A DNA stretch of 64,000 nucleotides from CAVRXQ01 sp963831155 (GTDB lineage Bacteria > Actinomycetota > Acidimicrobiia > Acidimicrobiales > Bog-793): assembly GCA_963831155.1 (NCBI GenBank), contig CAWHOY010000005.1:1018572-1082571 (forward strand), written 5' to 3'. The notes under the pieces were generated by a model. The model was not told the origin of the DNA. It saw nothing but the letters and a program-made list of their open reading frames with translations, and did not search any database. Made by a program: the position numbers and the translations under genes. Shown here one piece after another: positions 24,559 to 34,665 of this stretch (positions within the stretch are counted from its first letter, which is position 1; every line of letters starts with the position of its first letter).

Positions 24559-26599
24559 CTTCACGATCGCGGTCGACATCGGGGGCACGTTCACCGACCT
24601 GATCGGACACGAGGCGCACACGGGCCGATTCCTCCACGCGAAGAGCCTGACGACGCCACATGACCTCGTCGAAGGCGTGCTCGCCTGCATTGCAAAGAGC
24701 GGCGCTGCCCTGGCCGCGGCGACCGACGTCGTCCACGGCTCGACGATCGCCATCAACACGGTGCTCGAGGCAAAGGGTGCGAAAACCGGACTCGTCGTCA
24801 CGCAAGGAACGCGCGACGTCTACGCGATGGGCCGCGGAAACCGACCCGAGGCCTACAACTTGTTCTTTCGCCGGCCCCGCCCGCTCGTGCCGCGGGCACT
24901 CACCTTCGAGGTACCCGAGCGCATGCTCGCCTCCGGAGAGGTGGCGACGCCGCTCGACGAGAATGCTGTCCTCGCCGCGTGCGCCGCGCTGCGAGACGCG
25001 GACGTCGAGGCGGTCGCGGTGTGCTTCCTCCATTCGTACACGAACCCCGAGCACGAACGGCGCGCTGGTGCGATCATCCGCGCAGAGCTGCCCGAGGCGT
25101 ACGTCTCGCTCTCACATGAGATCCTCCGTCATTACCGCGAATACGAGCGAACTTCGACGACCGTCGTAAACGCGTACATCGGCCCCATCGTCAGCCGCTA
25201 CGTCGAGTCACTCGAGCGTCAACTACGCGAACGCGGCCTCGACGGAGAAATTTGGATCATGCAGTCAGGTGGTGGCGTGATGACTCCGTCGACCGCTGCG
25301 TGCCAGCCCGTTGCGATGATGGAGTCAGGACCCGTCGGCGGTATCATTGGGGCAACCGAAGTTGGCCGCGAACTCGGCCACACGAACGTGATCGCCTTCG
25401 ACATGGGCGGCACGACCGCCAAGGTGAGCCTGATTCGCGATGGCACGTCGACGATCACGGACGGTTACTACATCGGCGGCTACACCGAGGGCCACCCCGT
25501 GCTCGGGCCGGTCGTCGACGTCGTCGAGGTTGGCACCGGTGGCGGCAGCATCGCCTGGATCGACGAGGTCGGCGCGCTCAAGGTGGGACCGCGCAGCGCC
25601 GGCGCAGAGCCCGGCCCAATCTGCTACGGGCGCGGCGGCGTCGATCCGACCATCACCGACGCGAACGTCGCCCTCGGTCGGATCCGCCCGAGCGCGTTCA
25701 TGGGCGGTGAGATGGCACTTGATGTCGAGGGTGCGCTCGAAGGCATCGCCAAGCACGTGGCAGAGCCGCTCGGCCTCGAACCCCTCGCGGCGGCGCACGG
25801 CATCATCGAGGTCGCGAACGCGAAGATGGCGCTCGCGGTGCGCGAGGTTTCGGTTGCCAAGGGTCACGACCCGCGCGACTTCGTGTTGCTCGCGTCGGGC
25901 GGTGCTGGTCCGCTCCATGCGGTCGCGATCGCGCGCGAATTGGACATTCCGCGGGCCGTCGTGCCGTGCTACCCCGGTCACTTCTCGGCCGTCGGCATGC
26001 TTCTCGCCGACGAACGGCACGACCTCGTGCAGACGATCTACGCACGCTTCGACCGCCTCGACCCCGCCATTCTCGAAGCGCGCTACCGAGAGATGGCCGA
26101 CCGCCTCGCCCACCTGATCGGCGTCGATCGGCTACGCGTCGAGGCGTTTCTCGACATGCGGTATGTGGGACAGGACTTCACCCTGCCCGTGCCGTTCCAA
26201 GCGCACGAGCTCGGCACCGACAGCTTCGAGGCGATACGGCGCCGTTTCGACGAGGTGCACGAGCGGCGGTATGGACACCACGCGCCGAACGAGCGTGCCG
26301 AGGTCGTCAACCTGCGAGTCACCGGGTTCGGCAGGCGCGACAAGCCGCAACTATCGAGCGTCCCAAACGGCAAGGGTCGCTCGGAGCTGTTGGACCGCGT
26401 ACGCGTCCACTTCGAACAGGGGGACGAGGCGACGGAAACTCCGATCTACGCACGCGAGGACCTCGTCGCTGGTGATCGCGTGCCAGGCCCGGCACTGATC
26501 GAGGAATACGCCTCGACGACCATCGTCTTTGACGGCGATGTCGTCACCGTCGCCGACAATCTGGAGCTCGTTATCGACCTGCGAGGCAAGGAAAGATGA
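24548..26599 (+). CDS. Hydantoinase/oxoprolinase subunit A
   Basis: 683 residues from the ATG at 24548 (MSDDFTIAVDIGGTFTD), which overlaps the end of the hydrolase gene by 11 bases. Actin-like ATPase motifs: DIGGTFTDL near the N-terminus and AFDMGGTTAKVSLI in the middle, then EVGTGGGSIAWID and GAGPLHAVAIA. Works with subunit B in ATP-dependent opening of cyclic amides (hydantoins, 5-oxoproline) or in carboxylation of ketones in related complexes. Full length. The overlapping partner gene confirms a heteromeric enzyme. Confidence 0.93.
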   Translation: MSDDFTIAVDIGGTFTDLIGHEAHTGRFLHAKSLTTPHDLVEGVLACIAKSGAALAAATDVVHGSTIAINTVLEAKGAKTGLVVTQGTRDVYAMGRGNRPEAYNLFFRRPRPLVPRALTFEVPERMLASGEVATPLDENAVLAACAALRDADVEAVAVCFLHSYTNPEHERRAGAIIRAELPEAYVSLSHEILRHYREYERTSTTVVNAYIGPIVSRYVESLERQLRERGLDGEIWIMQSGGGVMTPSTAACQPVAMMESGPVGGIIGATEVGRELGHTNVIAFDMGGTTAKVSLIRDGTSTITDGYYIGGYTEGHPVLGPVVDVVEVGTGGGSIAWIDEVGALKVGPRSAGAEPGPICYGRGGVDPTITDANVALGRIRPSAFMGGEMALDVEGALEGIAKHVAEPLGLEPLAAAHGIIEVANAKMALAVREVSVAKGHDPRDFVLLASGGAGPLHAVAIARELDIPRAVVPCYPGHFSAVGMLLADERHDLVQTIYARFDRLDPAILEARYREMADRLAHLIGVDRLRVEAFLDMRYVGQDFTLPVPFQAHELGTDSFEAIRRRFDEVHERRYGHHAPNERAEVVNLRVTGFGRRDKPQLSSVPNGKGRSELLDRVRVHFEQGDEATETPIYAREDLVAGDRVPGPALIEEYASTTIVFDGDVVTVADNLELVIDLRGKER

Positions 26600-28383
26600 C
26601 ACACGACGGATCGATGATGACGTCGACGCAACTCGACCCGATCACGCTCGAAGTGATCCGCAACGCGCTGCCGGCAATTTCCGACGAGATGTCCGCGGAC
26701 CTGCGCCGCGCCTCGTACAACATGATGATCTACGAGGTCGGCGACTACTGCTGCGCGCTCGTTGCACCGAACGGCGACCTGATCGCGCAGAACGGGGGCG
26801 GCGTCTCCCACTTCGTCTCCGACCTTGGCGTCCTCGTTCTCGACGCGATCAAGCAATGGGGAGACGACGGCTTCGTGCCCGGTGATGTGCTGATCACGAA
26901 TCATCAACGCGTCGCCGGCCAGCACCTCAACAATGTCGTCGTCTCGATGCCGGTCTTCGTCAAAGGACAGCTGGTCTGCTTTTCGATGGTGCGCGCACAC
27001 TGGGTCGACATCGGCGGTCTCTCGACCGGATTCGGTGCGGCCGGTGCAGTGAGCGACCCGTGGATGGAAGGGCTTCAGCTCGACCAGCTGAAGATCCACG
27101 AGGCTGGCGTGCCGAACGAGACCTTGTTGCGCGTCATACGCGCCAACATCCGATTTCCCGAAGCGTCGCTCGGCGACCTCCGGTCGCAAATCGCCGCCTG
27201 TGGGCTCGGCGCGCGCCGGGTCCAGGAGCTGTATGCACGATACGGCCCCGAGGTCGTGGTCGCGGCGACGGAACAGATCTATCGAGAGTCGGAGCAACGC
27301 TGCCGCAACGTGGTCGCGCAGATTCCCGACGGGGTGTACGAGGCATCAGCCTTCTTGGATGACGACGGGCGGGTCCTCGGCGAACGAATCGACATTCACG
27401 CCAAGGTGACGGTTTCGGGAAGCAACATGACGATCGACCTCTCCGGCTGTTCGGGCCAGCGCGTCGGGGCGATCAATTCGCGCACCAAGGCCGGCGCGAT
27501 GGTCGCCTACAAGGCTGTTACGACGCCCAAAGAGCCGGTCAACGCGGGCTCGTTCCGCGCACTCGAGGTCGTCATCCCCGAGGGAAGTTTCATGATGGCG
27601 AGCTACCCGGCGCCGATGGCCGACTGGAGCCAACCAATACCGACGGTCGTCGACACGATCGTGACGGCGCTCGCACCGGCGATGCCAGACCGCGTGCCCG
27701 CGGCACACCTCGGCTTCTTAGGCGGGGCGGTAATCTTCACGGGGGTGGACCCCACGACGGGACAGCGGTTCGTGGTGCAGAGTCTCGAGGGCGGCGGCTG
27801 GGGCGGCCGGCCACTTGAAGATGGGCCTTCTGCCTCGTTGTCCGTCTGTCAGGGCGACGTCCGCAACGCGCCGATCGAGACCATCGAACTGCGCTGCCCG
27901 GTCGTCATCGAGCAACGCCAGTTCCGCCCGGACTCCGCCGGAGCCGGCAAGCACCGCGGCGGGTTCGGGGTCGAAATCGTCGTGCGCAATCTCGTTCCGG
28001 GAAAGTGGAACCTCTGGCAGCCGCGCCGACGCGAATTCCCGCCCTGGGGGCTATGGAACGGCAAGCCGGGCGCGCCACCTGACGATCTTCTGCAACTGCC
28101 AGGCGACGAGGACTTCCGCAGTGTCGACGTCGTCCTTTACGACGTGCCGGCCGAATCGCGCGCGATGGTCCGCACCTCCGGAGGCGGCGGATGGGGCGAC
28201 CCCCTCGAGCGTGATCCACAGTCGGTGCTGCACGACGTGCTCGAGGGACTCGTCTCCACAGAGGCCGCCGAGCGCGACTACGGGGTTGTCATCGCGGGCG
28301 GTCGCGTCGACGCTGAGGCGACCAACGGCCTGCGCGCACTTACGAGCGCGGCGGTGCACGTTTCGAGCGAGTCGCCATCCTGA
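26596..28383 (+). CDS. Hydantoinase/oxoprolinase subunit B
   Basis: 595 residues, starting at ATGA that overlaps the stop of subunit A by four bases. Family landmarks: LDPITLEVIRNALPAISDEM, GDVLITNHQRVAGQHLNNVV (the usual NDPY is NHQR here), AHWVDIGG, GVKKEPV-like region and RTSGGGGWGDPLERD at the C-terminus. The metal-site histidines of the family are partly visible (AHW). Pairs with subunit A; which cyclic amide or ketone is used is not evident. Confidence 0.92.
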   Translation: MTHDGSMMTSTQLDPITLEVIRNALPAISDEMSADLRRASYNMMIYEVGDYCCALVAPNGDLIAQNGGGVSHFVSDLGVLVLDAIKQWGDDGFVPGDVLITNHQRVAGQHLNNVVVSMPVFVKGQLVCFSMVRAHWVDIGGLSTGFGAAGAVSDPWMEGLQLDQLKIHEAGVPNETLLRVIRANIRFPEASLGDLRSQIAACGLGARRVQELYARYGPEVVVAATEQIYRESEQRCRNVVAQIPDGVYEASAFLDDDGRVLGERIDIHAKVTVSGSNMTIDLSGCSGQRVGAINSRTKAGAMVAYKAVTTPKEPVNAGSFRALEVVIPEGSFMMASYPAPMADWSQPIPTVVDTIVTALAPAMPDRVPAAHLGFLGGAVIFTGVDPTTGQRFVVQSLEGGGWGGRPLEDGPSASLSVCQGDVRNAPIETIELRCPVVIEQRQFRPDSAGAGKHRGGFGVEIVVRNLVPGKWNLWQPRRREFPPWGLWNGKPGAPPDDLLQLPGDEDFRSVDVVLYDVPAESRAMVRTSGGGGWGDPLERDPQSVLHDVLEGLVSTEAAERDYGVVIAGGRVDAEATNGLRALTSAAVHVSSESPS

Positions 28384-28543
28384 CGGTCGCCCACATGCAC
28401 GATCGGCCCCGCGGTCGCGGTGATCGAGCCCGGCGGACGCATATCAGCCGGCACGGAACCGTGGGCGTCGCGCTTCGATCGCCGAAGGCGAGCCTCTCGG
28501 AATCTCGTCGGCGACGCCAGACACCACCGACGGTCCCTGACGA

Positions 28544-29788
28544 TTGAGCGCGCTGAACGAACTCGCTCGCCGGCTCGCCACCTGGGACCCCCCTGGCGAT
28601 GCCGTCGTCGGGATGCGCACCTTCGACACACTCGCTGCGTTGATCGCGGGCTCAATGACCGAAGAAGGGCGCGCGATCGCCGCGTCGCTTCGCGGCTTCG
28701 ATGACGGCCTCCCCGCGACCGTCACGCGCCGCGTCGCGACCGTGCGGTTGACCGAGCTTGACGACATTCACATGCCGAGCTGCACGACTCCCGGTGCGGT
28801 CGTCGTCCCGGCCGCGATCACCCTCGCGATATCGCTCGGCGTGAACCCCGCGGTGTATCGGCGCGCGGTCGTGGTCGGATACGAGGCGATGACGCGGCTC
28901 GGTACGGCGATCGATGGCGCGCACGTCGTCTACCGCGGCGTCTGGCCGACGTATTTCTGCGCGCCGTTCGCGGCGGCCGCGCTCAGCGCGACGTTGCTCG
29001 ATCTCGACGCAGCACGCCTCGCCAACGCGCTCGGGATCGCGCTCACCCGCGCCACCGGGCTCTCCTCCGACGTGGCCGGGATGCCGATCGGCCGCTGGCT
29101 CACCATCGGCGACGCCGCCCGTGCCGGCTGTGCCGCGGCATTCGCCGCCCGAGACGGCTTCGTCGCCGAGGTCGACCCCGACCGCATCGCCGCCGGAGCC
29201 GGATTCGCATTTCACGCCGATGCGTTGAGCACCGATGCCCCGACGGCGATCGACGGGGTGAGCGTCAAGCCGTTTCCCATCGCCAAGCAGAGCCTCGCTG
29301 CCGTCGAGGCGGCGCTGCGGCTACGCGATCGCGCGGAGCTTGGCCCCGTGCGCGTCCATGTCCCCGACGCCTACGCGCAAATGGTCGGCGCCGCAGCCCG
29401 CGCGGAGAGCCGCCTCAGCCGGCTGTCGAGCGCGCGCTGGAACCTCGCCTTGGCGCTCTCGCGGCCACAGGAGCTACACGACCTCGAGCGCACCCTCTCG
29501 CCCGACGACCCGCAGCTCGCGCGCCTTGCCGCAAGCACCGAGGTCGTCGAGGACCCGGAGCTCTCCCGCCTCTACCCTCTCCGTTGGCCGGCGCGAGTCG
29601 AGATGTCCGGGCACTCCGAGACCGTCGTCGATGCGATCGGGGATCCGCCGCGGGGCAACGACCTCGCCGCGATCGACGCGAAGTGGCACGAGCGGTCGGA
29701 GGAACTGCAGCCGCTCCGGGAGGCGTCGCTCGCGACCGATCTTTCGCGGCTCAACGCGCTTCTTGACAGTCGACGGAGTGATCCATAG
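28544..29788 (+). CDS. MmgE/PrpD-family protein
   Basis: 414 residues from a TTG; no good ribosome site precedes it, so the start is uncertain and the preceding 160 bp hold no other feature that I can see. The MmgE/PrpD pattern is present: DTLAALIAGSM, CTTPGAVVVPAAITLA, YRRAVVVGYEAMTRLG (helical domain 1) and SVKPFPIAKQSLAAVEA (family-typical KxYPxC-like block, here KPFPIAK). The family includes 2-methylcitrate dehydratase, aconitate decarboxylase and iminodisuccinate epimerase. Dehydration or epimerisation of a tricarboxylic-type intermediate fits the neighbours. Confidence 0.87.
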   Translation: MSALNELARRLATWDPPGDAVVGMRTFDTLAALIAGSMTEEGRAIAASLRGFDDGLPATVTRRVATVRLTELDDIHMPSCTTPGAVVVPAAITLAISLGVNPAVYRRAVVVGYEAMTRLGTAIDGAHVVYRGVWPTYFCAPFAAAALSATLLDLDAARLANALGIALTRATGLSSDVAGMPIGRWLTIGDAARAGCAAAFAARDGFVAEVDPDRIAAGAGFAFHADALSTDAPTAIDGVSVKPFPIAKQSLAAVEAALRLRDRAELGPVRVHVPDAYAQMVGAAARAESRLSRLSSARWNLALALSRPQELHDLERTLSPDDPQLARLAASTEVVEDPELSRLYPLRWPARVEMSGHSETVVDAIGDPPRGNDLAAIDAKWHERSEELQPLREASLATDLSRLNALLDSRRSDP

Positions 29789-29862
29789 TGTCCCACGGTG
29801 CAAGCAACCCTGTGCCGCGATGCGGGGCAGAGAAGACCCGATTTCCCTCACGAGGACAAGCG

Positions 29863-30885
29863 GTGAACGGCCTGGTCGTTGACTTCCACGCACACGTGCT
29901 GGAACACCGGGTCTTCGAGCGCTCGTGGATGCACAACGTCGCCTCGGTCTTCGGGGCGAACGGCCCGGCGCCTCCGGGAAGCCGGCAGGACCGGCTGCAC
30001 CAAGCGCTCCTCGACCCGGCCCGTCACCTCGAAGACATGGACCGCCTCGGCATCGACGTCGCCGTGCTGTCGCTGTCCACCATCATCTCCGGCGGGCAGT
30101 GGGCCGACCCGAAAACCGACCTCGAGCTGAACGGGCGCGCGAACGACCACATCGCGAAGCTCGTGCACGCGCACCCCGACCGCTTCGTCGGCAGCTTCTC
30201 GCTGCCGCTCCAGGACATCGGGCTGTCCCTGCTAGAGCTCCAACGCTGCGTCGAAGAGCTCGGCCTCCGTGTCGTCAACCTGCCGGCATCGGCGCGCGGC
30301 GTCTACCTCGGCAATCCCCGCTACTTCCCGTTCTGGGAGCTCGTCGCGCAGCAGCGACTCGTCGCTTTCATCCACCCCGACGGTGTCACCGACCCGTGGT
30401 TCCAGGAGTATTCGCTGTGGAACTCGGTCGGCCAGCCGCTCGAGGAGGCGAAGGTCATGTCCTCGCTCATCTATGAGGGCGTGTTCGACCGCTGGCCCGA
30501 CCTAAGGATCGTCGTGGCGCATGGAGGCGGTTACCTGCCGCACTACTACGGACGCCACGACCGAAACGTCGCCAACCGGCCCGAGACGGCGCGCAACATC
30601 ACCGGCAAGCCGAGCGACTATCTCCCCCGCTTCTACTACGACACTTGCGTCTACGTGCCGCACGTCCTCGAAGAGCTAGTCGATCTCGTCGGCCCCGGGC
30701 AGATCGTGCTCGGCAGCGACTGGCCGATGGGCGGGATCGACGCCGTGGCGTTCGTCGACGAGGCGCGCAATGTCGGCACAGAGGAGGCCGCGCTGATCAA
30801 GGGCGGGAACGCCTCCGCGTTGCTCGAAAGCGCCGGAGTCCTGGCGGCCGCACGCACGACAATAAATAAGGAGGAGGCCGGATGA
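29863..30885 (+). CDS. Amidohydrolase family (ACMSD-like decarboxylase/hydrolase)
   Basis: Start taken at GTG 29863 after GAGGA; a GTG at 29788 overlapping the MmgE stop is possible and would add 25 residues with no family match. About 340 residues. Metal-binding motif VDFHAHVLEHR at the N-terminus, then FIHPDGV, VVAHGGGYLPHYYGRHD, and VLGSDWPMGG, giving the His-x-His, His, His and Asp ligands of amidohydrolase-2 TIM barrels. Relatives decarboxylate aminocarboxymuconate semialdehyde or gamma-resorcylate, so a ring or dienoic acid substrate is plausible. Confidence 0.9.
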   Translation: MNGLVVDFHAHVLEHRVFERSWMHNVASVFGANGPAPPGSRQDRLHQALLDPARHLEDMDRLGIDVAVLSLSTIISGGQWADPKTDLELNGRANDHIAKLVHAHPDRFVGSFSLPLQDIGLSLLELQRCVEELGLRVVNLPASARGVYLGNPRYFPFWELVAQQRLVAFIHPDGVTDPWFQEYSLWNSVGQPLEEAKVMSSLIYEGVFDRWPDLRIVVAHGGGYLPHYYGRHDRNVANRPETARNITGKPSDYLPRFYYDTCVYVPHVLEELVDLVGPGQIVLGSDWPMGGIDAVAFVDEARNVGTEEAALIKGGNASALLESAGVLAAARTTINKEEAG

Positions 30886-31778
30886 AGCTTGTTACGTTCG
30901 ATCATGAGCGGGAGCAGCGGATCGGCGAGCTGCGCGGTGAGACCGTGGTCGAGCTCAACGCTCCCTCGATGCGGGCGTACTTCGAGCAAGGCACGTCGGC
31001 ACGAGCGACCGGGCGTGAGTTCGCGCTCAGCGACGTGCGCCTACGGGCGCCGATCATCCCGAAGAAGTACTTCCACACGGCAGGTAACTTCCGTGAGCAC
31101 CACGAGGAGTCGGTGCGCGCCGGCTGGTCGCACCCGGTCGCGCCGTGGATCGTGTTCTTCCAGAACGTCGACGCCATCATCGGCCCGGACGACGCGATCG
31201 TGTATCCGGAGCATCTGACCGAGGAACTCGACTACGAACTCGAGCTGGCGATTGTCATCTCCAAGTCCGGCAAATGGTTCGGACCCGAAGAGGCGATGGA
31301 CTACGTCGGCGGCTATCTGATCAGCAACGACATCACGGCCCGCGATATCCAGCGACGCGAGATGCGGTCGGGCGTCTTCTTGTTCTGCAAGGCGATCGAC
31401 ACGTTCAAACCGCTCGGGCCGTGGATCGTGACCCCGGACGAGGTCGGCAACCCGCACAACCTCGCCGTGGAGCTGCGCGTGAACGGCGAGCCGCGCCAGG
31501 TCTCGAACACGAGCCGGATGTCGACCACGGTCCCCGAAGTGATCTCGCATTATTCGCCCCTTGGCTATTCGGCCGGCGACGTGTTGTCGCTCGGCACCGT
31601 CTCGGGCGTCGCCGGTTTCAGCGAGGATCCCAAGGCTTGGTACCTGAAGCCGGGAGACGTGATCGAGGCCGAGATCGAGCACATCGGTGTGCTGCGCAAC
31701 CCCGTCGTCTCTTGGATGGAGGCGCACGGCGAGCCCGCGCCGGAGAAAGTGCGCTGGATCGAGGAGCTAGAGGCGTGA
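30882..31778 (+). CDS. Fumarylacetoacetate hydrolase-family protein
   Basis: 298 residues; ATG overlaps the previous stop by four bases and follows GGAGGAGG. The fold's metal ligands are in ELDYELELAIVI (E-x-E) and GYLISNDITARD (Asp). The block GDVLSLGTVSGVA ends the active site. Enzymes of the group hydrolyse C-C bonds in acylpyruvates or hydrate or decarboxylate oxo-dienoates in meta-cleavage type pathways. Fits downstream of an ACMSD-like decarboxylase. Confidence 0.92.
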   Translation: MKLVTFDHEREQRIGELRGETVVELNAPSMRAYFEQGTSARATGREFALSDVRLRAPIIPKKYFHTAGNFREHHEESVRAGWSHPVAPWIVFFQNVDAIIGPDDAIVYPEHLTEELDYELELAIVISKSGKWFGPEEAMDYVGGYLISNDITARDIQRREMRSGVFLFCKAIDTFKPLGPWIVTPDEVGNPHNLAVELRVNGEPRQVSNTSRMSTTVPEVISHYSPLGYSAGDVLSLGTVSGVAGFSEDPKAWYLKPGDVIEAEIEHIGVLRNPVVSWMEAHGEPAPEKVRWIEELEA

Positions 31779-32962
31779 TCGATCGATCGAAAGTGTGGAC
31801 GGGGTCTCTCAACGAGCAAGCGGGCACGTTGGCGGCGCCCGGGACGAAGGTCGGGCTGTACGACACGACGCTTCGCGACGGCGAGCAGAGCGTCGGCGTC
31901 GTCATGACCCCCGAGCAGAAGCTCGAGATCGCAAGACTGCTCGACGAGCTCGGCGTCGACCGGATCGAAGTCGGCTTCCCGCGCGTCACCGATGAGGATC
32001 GGCGGGCGATCGAGCTCGTGATCGACGCCGGCCTCGCCGCCGAGCTGTGGGGCTTCTCGCGCGCCGTCCCCGCCGACGTCGAGGCGATCGTCGAGCTCGG
32101 TCTCCGCCATTCGGTGATCGAGGCGCCGGTGTCGGACTTGAAGCTCGACGCGCTCGGTATATCGCGCGAGACGGTTCTGCACCGGATCGAGGAGGCGGTT
32201 GCCGCCGCCGCCAAAGCCGAGGTCGAAGTCGCGTTCTTCGGCGTCGACGGCTCGCGCGCCGATCTCGACTTTGCCGCCGAGGCGTACCGCGCGGCGGTCG
32301 CCGCCGGCGCGAAGGAGGCGGTTGTCGTCGACACGCTCGGGATCGCCGCGCCCGAGGCGGTCTCCTATTTCGTCGATCGGATCCGTCAGGCGGTCGGTCC
32401 CCAAGTGCCGTTGCACTACCACGGCCACGACGACTTCGGGCTAGCGACGGCGGGGGCCATCGCCGCGGTGAAGGCCGGCGCGACGTGGTTGCACGGGACG
32501 GTGAACGGCATGGGAGAGCGCGCCGGCAACGCGAGTCTCTGCGAGGTCGCGCTGGCGCTCGAGGCGCTCTACGGCTACGAAACCTCCCTCCGGCTCGAGC
32601 ACAGCGGGAGGGTCTCTCGCCGGGTCGCGGCGATCTGCGGCTACCCGATCGAGCCGTGGAAACCGCTCGTCGGCGAGAACCTCTTCCGCCGGGAGACGGG
32701 CGCCGTCGCCGCCCAGTTCCACGACCCACCTGCTGTCGAGCCGTACGCCTCCGAGCTCGTTGGCGCGCGACGGGCGATCGTGCTCGGCAAAAAGAGCGGT
32801 GCTGACTCGATCCGAATCAAGCTCGAAGAGCTCGGACTCGAAGTTCCAGAAGAAGGTCGACAAGACCTGCTCGCCGCGGTCAAACAGCGCGCGACCTCGC
32901 AGCGAGGGCTCGTAAGCGACGACGAGTTCCGCGAGCTCGTCGAGCTCGCCGCGCGGCCTTGA
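31775..32962 (+). CDS. Homocitrate synthase / 2-isopropylmalate synthase-like acyltransferase
   Basis: 395 residues from a GTG that overlaps the previous stop (GTGA). The DRE-TIM motifs are YDTTLRDGEQSVGVVMTP, HYHGHDDFGLATA and NGMGERAGNASL, all intact; the metal His pair is in HYHGHDD. The C-terminal regulatory domain of true LeuA is missing, so this is the short NifV/homocitrate-synthase-like form. It would condense an acyl-CoA with a 2-oxo acid, or run in the lyase direction. No leucine-biosynthesis gene is near, so a catabolic role is likely. Confidence 0.9.
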   Translation: MIDRSKVWTGSLNEQAGTLAAPGTKVGLYDTTLRDGEQSVGVVMTPEQKLEIARLLDELGVDRIEVGFPRVTDEDRRAIELVIDAGLAAELWGFSRAVPADVEAIVELGLRHSVIEAPVSDLKLDALGISRETVLHRIEEAVAAAAKAEVEVAFFGVDGSRADLDFAAEAYRAAVAAGAKEAVVVDTLGIAAPEAVSYFVDRIRQAVGPQVPLHYHGHDDFGLATAGAIAAVKAGATWLHGTVNGMGERAGNASLCEVALALEALYGYETSLRLEHSGRVSRRVAAICGYPIEPWKPLVGENLFRRETGAVAAQFHDPPAVEPYASELVGARRAIVLGKKSGADSIRIKLEELGLEVPEEGRQDLLAAVKQRATSQRGLVSDDEFRELVELAARP

Positions 32963-32963
32963 C

Positions 32964-33736
32964 GTGACAGGAAGGCTGGAGGGTCGCTTCGCCCTCGTCA
33001 CCGGCGCCGGGAAGGGACTCGGCGTTGCGATCGCCGAAGGACTCGCCCGTGAAGGCGCGCACGTCGCCGTCCACTACCGCACCTCGTTGAAAGGTGCCGA
33101 AGAGACCGCGGATCGGATCCGCGCGCTCGGACGCCAGTCGATCCTCGTCCAAGGAGACGTCGCGGAATCAAATGACGTCTCGCGGATGGCCGCCGAAGTC
33201 GTGAGCGCGTTCGGCCGGATCGATGTGCTCGTGAACAACGTCGGAGACATGGCGGCCAGCCAGATGTCGTGGCGCGAGCTGACCCCTGAGTCGCTCGACC
33301 ACACGCTCAAGCTCGATATCAAAGGCACGCTTTTGATGACACACGAATTTGGGCGACGGATGCTCGACGACCAGCAATCGGGCGTGATCGTCAACATCGG
33401 CTCGCGCGTCGTCGTGGAAGGAAGTCCGCGCGCGCCCAATACGCCGCGGCAAAGTACGCGATCCTCGGCATCTCGAAGTCATACGCGCACGCGCTCGCCC
33501 CGTATGTCCGCGTCAACACCCTCGGCCCGGGCTTCGTCGAGACGGAGACGCTGCGTGAACGACAGGACTGGAAGACGGGGCGACGCGAAGCGGTGCTGGC
33601 GCGCACTCCGCTTGCTCGGATCCCGACTCCGGAGGACATCGTCCCGCCGGTCGCCTTCCTCGCAAGCGACGACTCGCGTCACATCACCGGCGCTTTTTTG
33701 CTCTGCGACGGCGGCCACAGCATGGTCGGTGCGTGA
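32964..33736 (+). pseudogene. Short-chain dehydrogenase/reductase with a mid-gene frameshift
   Basis: Starts at GTG 32964, two bases after the previous stop. The Rossmann motif is VTGAGKGLGVAIAEGL, followed by NNVGDMAAS and NIGSRVVVEGSPR. Near 33430, in the run CCGCGCGCGCCC, the frame must shift for homology to continue: QYAAAKYAILGIS (catalytic Tyr and Lys) and NTLGPGFVETETL to TITGAFLL-like end GGHSMVGA, stop at 33734-33736. Without the shift, Tyr and Lys are lost. Either a disabled gene or an assembly error in a GC repeat. The rest of the operon is intact. Confidence 0.85.
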
Positions 33737-34665
33737 CCCAAAATCTGAAACTCACGCTCTCCTGCGGAAGCTACGAGATCACGCGCGCGCTAATCGACGG
33801 CGAAGTCAGCGCGAAGGACATCGAGTTGACGGTGCTTGGCGACGACCGGTTTCGCATCTACAGCCTCCGTCGACGGAACGAGGTCGACGTCGGCGAGTTC
33901 AACGTGACCGAGTACTTCCGCGCCCGTGAGTACGGTCATCCGCTCACGGCGCTCCCGATCTATCCGCATCGACGGTTCCGGCACGGCTACTACTTCGTCA
34001 ATACCGCTGCGCGCATTCACGATCCGTCGGACCTGATCGGACGACGCGGTGGGATCGCTGGAACGACGCCCGCAGCCGGCGTCTGGATGCGCGGGATACT
34101 CCAAGACCACCACGGCGTGCCGCTCGATGCCGTCGAGTGGCGCGAGAACCCACTCGAACCGATGGACGGGAGCGACGCGAATACGGCACCGCACACGGTG
34201 ACCGAGGGCACCCTGCTCGACGGCGAGGTCGACGTCCTGCTCGCGCCCAGGATCCCGCCGTCGTTCGACCGGCGCGACGTACGGATCGCACGGCTCTTCC
34301 CCGACCATGTCGAGCGGTCGGTCGATTACTACCGAAAGACGGGGATCTTCCCGATCATGCACGTGCTCACGATCCGCGAGGAGATCCTCGAACGCGAACC
34401 CTGGGTGGCGGAAAGCCTCTACGCCGCCTTCGAAGAGGCGAAGCGCATCGGCTATCAGCGCGCGTCGGACCCACGCCTCACTCCGCTCGCCTTCTTCGAA
34501 GCGGCATGGGAGGACCAGCGCGACCTGCTCGGACCCGACCCGTGGGAGTACGGACTGAGCGAAGCCAACCGCCGGAACCTCGAGACGGTCCTGCGCTACA
34601 CGCGCGAGCAAGGACGGATCAGCCGCGAGCCGCTCCTTTCGGAGCTTTTTATCGAGGTTGGCTGA
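33733..34665 (+). CDS. 4,5-dihydroxyphthalate decarboxylase-like protein
   Basis: 310 residues; its GTG overlaps the SDR stop. The periplasmic-binding-protein type 2 fold without a signal peptide is characteristic: LTLSCGSYEITRALIDGEV, RNEVDVGEFNVTEYF, LPIYPHRRFRHGYYFVN, AGVWMRGILQDHHGVP, GEVDVLLAPRIPPSF and VDYYRKTGIFPIMHVLTIR. This pattern matches Pht5-type decarboxylases of phthalate pathways and related uncharacterised proteins. Last gene of the plus-strand operon, convergent and overlapping by 17 bp with the DapA-like gene. Confidence 0.85.
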   Translation: MTQNLKLTLSCGSYEITRALIDGEVSAKDIELTVLGDDRFRIYSLRRRNEVDVGEFNVTEYFRAREYGHPLTALPIYPHRRFRHGYYFVNTAARIHDPSDLIGRRGGIAGTTPAAGVWMRGILQDHHGVPLDAVEWRENPLEPMDGSDANTAPHTVTEGTLLDGEVDVLLAPRIPPSFDRRDVRIARLFPDHVERSVDYYRKTGIFPIMHVLTIREEILEREPWVAESLYAAFEEAKRIGYQRASDPRLTPLAFFEAAWEDQRDLLGPDPWEYGLSEANRRNLETVLRYTREQGRISREPLLSELFIEVG

